A stretch of 64,000 nucleotides of DNA, from the NCBI GenBank assembly GCA_947494695.1, contig CANLWB010000003.1, positions 372,001 to 436,000 on the forward strand, given 5' to 3'. The notes under the pieces are model-generated. The model was not told the DNA's origin. It made no database searches and was given only the letters and a program-made list of their open reading frames with translations. The translations under genes and the position numbers were made by a program. Shown in pieces: positions 63,972-64,000 of the stretch; the stretch's first letter is position 1; each line of letters opens with the position of its first letter. This stretch comes from an uncultured Flavobacteriaceae bacterium (GTDB lineage: Bacteria; Bacteroidota; Bacteroidia; Flavobacteriales; Flavobacteriaceae).

Positions 63972-64000
63972 GAGAATGAGAGTTCTATAGCAGAAACAAA

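Overview
The window reads as chromosomal DNA of a member of the Bacteroidota, most likely the family Flavobacteriaceae. It is AT-rich. Several genes have a TAnnTTTG promoter element 15-30 bases before the start codon. TonB-dependent receptors are paired with FecI/FecR-type regulators. One secreted protease carries a C-terminal sorting domain of the type IX secretion kind, and many small proteins belong to families typical of flavobacteria (DUF4252, DUF5777, SatD, DUF3307, haem-binding lipoproteins). I see no rRNA, tRNA, prophage, insertion sequence or CRISPR array.

Layout. 1-8.2 kb: the end of a glycosyltransferase, a haem-binding protein, purB, an ECF sigma factor operon with two DUF4252 proteins, and an S41 protease. 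8.5-18.2 kb: a vitamin B12 locus. A BtuB-type receptor is under a cobalamin riboswitch; the opposite strand carries cobU-cobT-cobS-cobC for nucleotide-loop assembly, and after a GIY-YIG nuclease gene with palindromic repeats come a PP-loop ATPase and a BtuFCD-type transporter. This is a salvage set, with no de novo corrin genes. 18.3-25.6 kb: rmuC, a SatD-like regulator with a five-copy operator array, a thioesterase, and a sigma/anti-sigma/TonB receptor signalling unit. 25.7-29.2 kb: envelope proteins including a DUF5777 barrel, a haem lipoprotein and a YceI protein. 29.2-44.0 kb: thirteen same-strand, mostly overlapping genes with four radical SAM enzymes (three with B12-binding domains), three methyltransferases, two GT2 and one GT87-like glycosyltransferase, a lipid-flippase-like ABC transporter and a haem lipoprotein. 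44.0-56.3 kb: surface proteins, an M43 protease, carB, rpmH, a lytic transglycosylase and mtaB. 56.4-64.0 kb: an ABC ATPase/membrane protein/solute-binding protein trio, two YhhN-family membrane proteins and a beta-propeller protein.

How the parts fit. The B12 locus imports and completes cobalamin, and the 29-44 kb cluster contains three enzymes expected to need cobalamin, so supply and use of the cofactor lie about 11 kb apart. That cluster looks like a pathway for a membrane-linked, radical-modified glycan or glycolipid and is the best candidate for an undescribed system; its product cannot be read from the sequence. Other unexplained structures are the 28-base operator array before the SatD-like gene, the GIY-YIG nuclease gene flanked by inverted palindromes, two long heptanucleotide arrays, and two copies of a ~130-base element with inverted ends, each lying between convergent genes.

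Several gene starts were moved from the longest open frame to an inner codon because a promoter element or a conserved N-terminus required it; the reasons are in the entries.
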